NCBI RefSeq assembly: GCF_043290135.1
Contig: NC_134703.1
Coordinates: 111,555,505 to 111,619,504, forward strand
DNA: 64,000 nucleotides
Direction of reading: 5' to 3'
Source: Rhipicephalus microplus
Lineage: Eukaryota > Arthropoda > Arachnida > Ixodida > Ixodidae
The translations under genes and the position numbers were made by a program. The notes beneath the pieces are model-generated. The model saw nothing but the letters and a program-made list of their open reading frames with translations, was not told where the DNA came from and did not search any database. Each line of letters begins with the position of its first letter. Position 1 is the stretch's first letter. Below are positions 60,962 to 64,000 of the stretch, one piece after another.

Positions 60962-61178
60962 CAGGGGCTCCGGAACCGGGGAGAAGTGGGGGCCATCGCC
61001 CCCACAGGTTAGAAACAAGGGAAGAAGCATGCCCTTCTCCCCTAATGAAAGCTGCTACGACCCCTCCTTCCTCCTTTTCTCGCCTTAGCAAAAACAGATA
61101 TGTAGCAACGCCCATATTATATATATACCTGCCCACAAACGTCGCTCCCACACTTCAGATATACTTCCGGAGCCCCTG
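60962..61178. mobile_element. hAT-like MITE, 217 bp
   Basis: Terminal inverted repeats are perfect over 14 bp: CAGGGGCTCCGGAA (60962-60975) and TTCCGGAGCCCCTG (61165-61178). A near-perfect 8-bp duplication flanks them. CAG(G)G-starting ends plus an 8-bp duplication are the hAT superfamily signature. No coding capacity, so it would depend on transposase in trans. The overlapping open frames are incidental. Confidence 0.8.
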
Positions 61179-61186
61179 AACGTACG

Positions 61187-61842
61187 TGCTTTGCGCATGC
61201 AGTGATCCTAGCTTAACGAACAAAAAACCTCAGAAGTTCGCGAACCTGCCCGAAAAGAGAAGTGTATATATATGAGAAGTGTATATTTATGTCTTCTACG
61301 GTCCCGGTAAGCAACTCGCTTTCCTCTGCAATCACCTCAGATATATTTTTTGCACTTGTTTTTAATTCGTAAATTGGATGTCAGAAACAGCAATTACTCG
61401 CAACTTCTTGACTGAAAATTGAGCAGCGTGCGCGTAGGGTTATTCACTTAGGAAATTATCTTCCTTTCAATCAACTTAGGGAAATTTTATGTAACAATCT
61501 TAGTTAACAGAGTTATATTAAACGAGTACTAAACTATAAAAGTTACGGACAATTAATCTACGGTCCTCGAGCAACTGTTAAGTTTCGTTTTCTCAGAACG
61601 ACCCGTTTTTGTTCTAAGACAACCTGCGCATAGCAACTGCAGCATCATGTACGTGACGTCTCTGTATTCAATTTCGGTGAATACCTTTCATTGCAAAATT
61701 ATATGCATGTGTAGCTATTTTCTTTTTTTTCGTTTCGTTTTTTTATTAATAACAAGAATAAAGTCACCAGGCCTGCGCAAAACGCGCAGCACAGTCACAC
61801 TAGAAGCTGGAAGAGTGGCCTTTCAGAACCTTTTTCAAACAC
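61187..61842. other. No gene recognised
   Basis: AT-rich spacer. Confidence 0.5.
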
Positions 61843-61996
61843 CCTTTGGGTAACTGCTTTAACGTGCGCCTAAATTTGAGTACACGGGCCTCTAATACTT
61901 CGCTTCTAACGAAATGCCACCGCCGCGGTCGGAATCAAACCCGACCCTTTTGGGTCAGCAGCCGTGCAACGTAAGCGCTACAGCACCACGGCGGAC
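61843..61996 (-). mobile_element. Diverged Ruka-like SINE, head and part of body
   Basis: Contains 'gctttaacgtgcgcctaaatttgagtacacgggcct', 'gaaatgccaccgccgcgg', 'gaatcaaacccgacc' and 'cagcaccacggcgg' (B-box and A-box side). It lacks the SINE 3' end. Confidence 0.68.
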
Positions 61997-62215
61997 GACT
62001 TTCTTTGTTTTAGATGCGGAGCATCTAATACTCGAGGCTTGTAGTGCGGCGCCGTCCGCAAGCTTCCTTCTCCTTCTTCCACCATCTGTGCATCCCTTCC
62101 TCCTCTACACACCGCGCGCGCTTCACTCCTCCACCATCTGTGCACCCTTCCTCCTCTACACACCGCGTGCGCTTCTCCTCTTCACGAACATTCGCTAGCT
62201 GTATAATGTAGCTCG

Positions 62216-62391
62216 CATGCGCCGTCACGCTTCGAGAACATCGGCAGCTGACGCGCGCGCATGCGCCGTCGCGCTTCGAGAACATCGGCAGCTGACGCGC
62301 GCGCATGCGCCGTCGCGCTTCGAAAACATCGGCAGCTGACGCGCGCGCATGCGCCGTTGCGCTTCTTCCCCTTCTCGAACATTCGACAGCT
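62216..62391. repeat. 44-bp minisatellite, CpG-rich
   Basis: 'CATGCGCCGTC' starts at 62216, 62260, 62304 and 62348. Each unit contains 'gcttcgagaacatcggcagctgacgcgcg'. Diverged partial units continue to about 62535. Confidence 0.88.
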
Positions 62392-62544
62392 GACGCGCGC
62401 ATGCACCATCACCCACCATCTGTGCCGCGCGCGCTTCTCCCCTTCGAGAACATTCTACAATTCTCCTGATTCTCCAGTGGACGCGCATGCGCCGTCGCGC
62501 TTCGAGAACATTCAACAGCTGACAGTGCATGCGCCGTCGCGCTG

Positions 62545-62581
62545 TATATATACTCAAGGTCGGCGCTCGCTCGCTCAGTTG
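62545..62581 (+). promoter_or_regulatory. TATA box and initiator, canonical spacing
   Basis: TATATATA begins at 62545. TCAGTT (arthropod initiator consensus TCAGTY) has its A at 62577, so TATA lies at -32. There is no clear downstream promoter element at +28. It points rightward into the short ORF. Confidence 0.65.
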
Positions 62582-62632
62582 CCGTTCGTCGGTTGGTTTG
62601 TACGGCGCGTCGACGTCCAAGGTCGCGGTGAA

Positions 62633-62773
62633 ATGAATTCCAACGAATCCACAAACACAATGATCGACGTCCCTTCGACCAGCGCCGCCCTTTCGCATAC
62701 GTGTGTACGTGTTCACTCATTTAACACCCCCTCCTACAACCACGTTAACCAATTTAGCCATCGACCCAAGTAA
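62633..62773 (+). CDS. 46-codon ORF after the promoter, ending at a splice donor
   Basis: The first ATG downstream of the predicted start (56 bp leader) opens MNSNESTNTMIDVPSTSAALS and ends ...NQFSHRPK. The last two bases before a GTAAGT donor (62770-62775) are in the AAG codon, so splicing would remove the stop and leave an open first exon. No homology is recognised. It may be a first coding exon or an incidental frame in a repeat. Confidence 0.35.
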   Translation: MNSNESTNTMIDVPSTSAALSHTCVRVHSFNTPSYNHVNQFSHRPK

Positions 62774-62840
62774 GTCACAATTTAACACCCCATTTCACAA
62801 CCACGTTAACCAATTTAGCCATCGACCCAAGTAAGTCGCA
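62737..62840. repeat. Tandem 61-bp duplication including splice-donor consensus
   Basis: 'accacgttaaccaatttagccatcgacccaagtaagtc' occurs twice, with GTAAGT at 62770 and 62831, 61 bp apart. Confidence 0.85.
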
Positions 62841-62877
62841 TTTTAACACCCCGTTAACCAATTATATGCTCCGCATC

Positions 62878-63698
<821 letters not shown>

Positions 63699-63714
63699 AT
63701 AGGTAGACAGATTC

Positions 63715-64000
<286 letters not shown>

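Larger units (their letters stand above)
62013..62877 (+). mobile_element. Promoter-bearing repeat with palindromic ends
   Basis: GATGCGGAGCAT (62013-62024) and its inverse ATGCTCCGCATC (62866-62877) bound an 865-bp unit; each end is itself near-palindromic. Inside, left to right: a CT-rich stretch with repeated 'ccaccatctgtgca' and 'ttcctcctctacacaccgcg', a 44-bp minisatellite, a TATA/initiator pair, a short ORF, and a 61-bp tandem duplication with splice donors. I treat it as one non-autonomous element. Its class is unknown to me. Confidence 0.5.

Overview
This 64 kb window is AT-rich, intron- or intergenic-like animal nuclear DNA that is almost entirely repeats and decayed mobile elements. 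I found no conventional host protein-coding gene, no rRNA, no intact tRNA gene and no CRISPR. The most likely source is a hard tick (Ixodida, probably metastriate). The reason is the repeated ~240 bp tRNA-headed SINE that resembles the Ruka family of ixodid ticks, together with other repeats typical of tick genomes. This assignment comes from memory of such families, not from a search.

Layout. 1-1180: end of a ~147-bp-period satellite running into a GATA/GGTA/GACA microsatellite. 1.2-29 kb: mostly featureless DNA with scattered SINE copies, LINE 3' ends, two copies of a long composite repeat (2.7-3.6 kb and 28.5-29 kb), a hairpin repeat at 24.0-24.3 kb, palindromic repeats, and a short TTAGG-register tract at 7.43 kb. 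30-32.8 kb: a minus-strand LINE (endonuclease end, linker, RT start, 3' tail) split by a second LINE's 3' end, a SINE and a ~270 bp inverted repeat. 39 kb: a plus-strand LINE tail interrupted by a SINE. 40.4-41.3 kb: a decayed Bel/Pao integrase end.

41,393-46,628 holds the one near-complete element, a 5,236 bp Ty3/gypsy retrotransposon on the minus strand. It has two 157 bp LTRs that I read as identical, a 4-bp CTAT target duplication, an open pol frame (protease, RT, RNase H, integrase), and a GGGAAAC slippery heptamer placed just before a gag stop. Gag itself changes frame just after its zinc knuckle, so this copy looks young but probably not autonomous.

47-64 kb: a LINE tail, microsatellites, a candidate TATA plus first-exon donor at 52.0 kb, two oppositely oriented tRNA-like SINEs around an LTR-like sequence (53.6-54.5 kb), a 5'-truncated SINE with a perfect 14-bp duplication, an endonuclease-domain repeat (57.9-59.1 kb), and a hAT-like MITE (61.0 kb). 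Near the end, a promoter-bearing repeat (62.0-62.9 kb) has a TATA box exactly 32 bp before an initiator, a 46-codon ORF and a GTAAGT donor. The window closes in (GT)n, (GACA)n and (GATA)n arrays that run off the end.

The 'genes' here do not form a host pathway. What they record is successive nested insertions: LTR elements in older LTR elements, and SINEs in LINEs.
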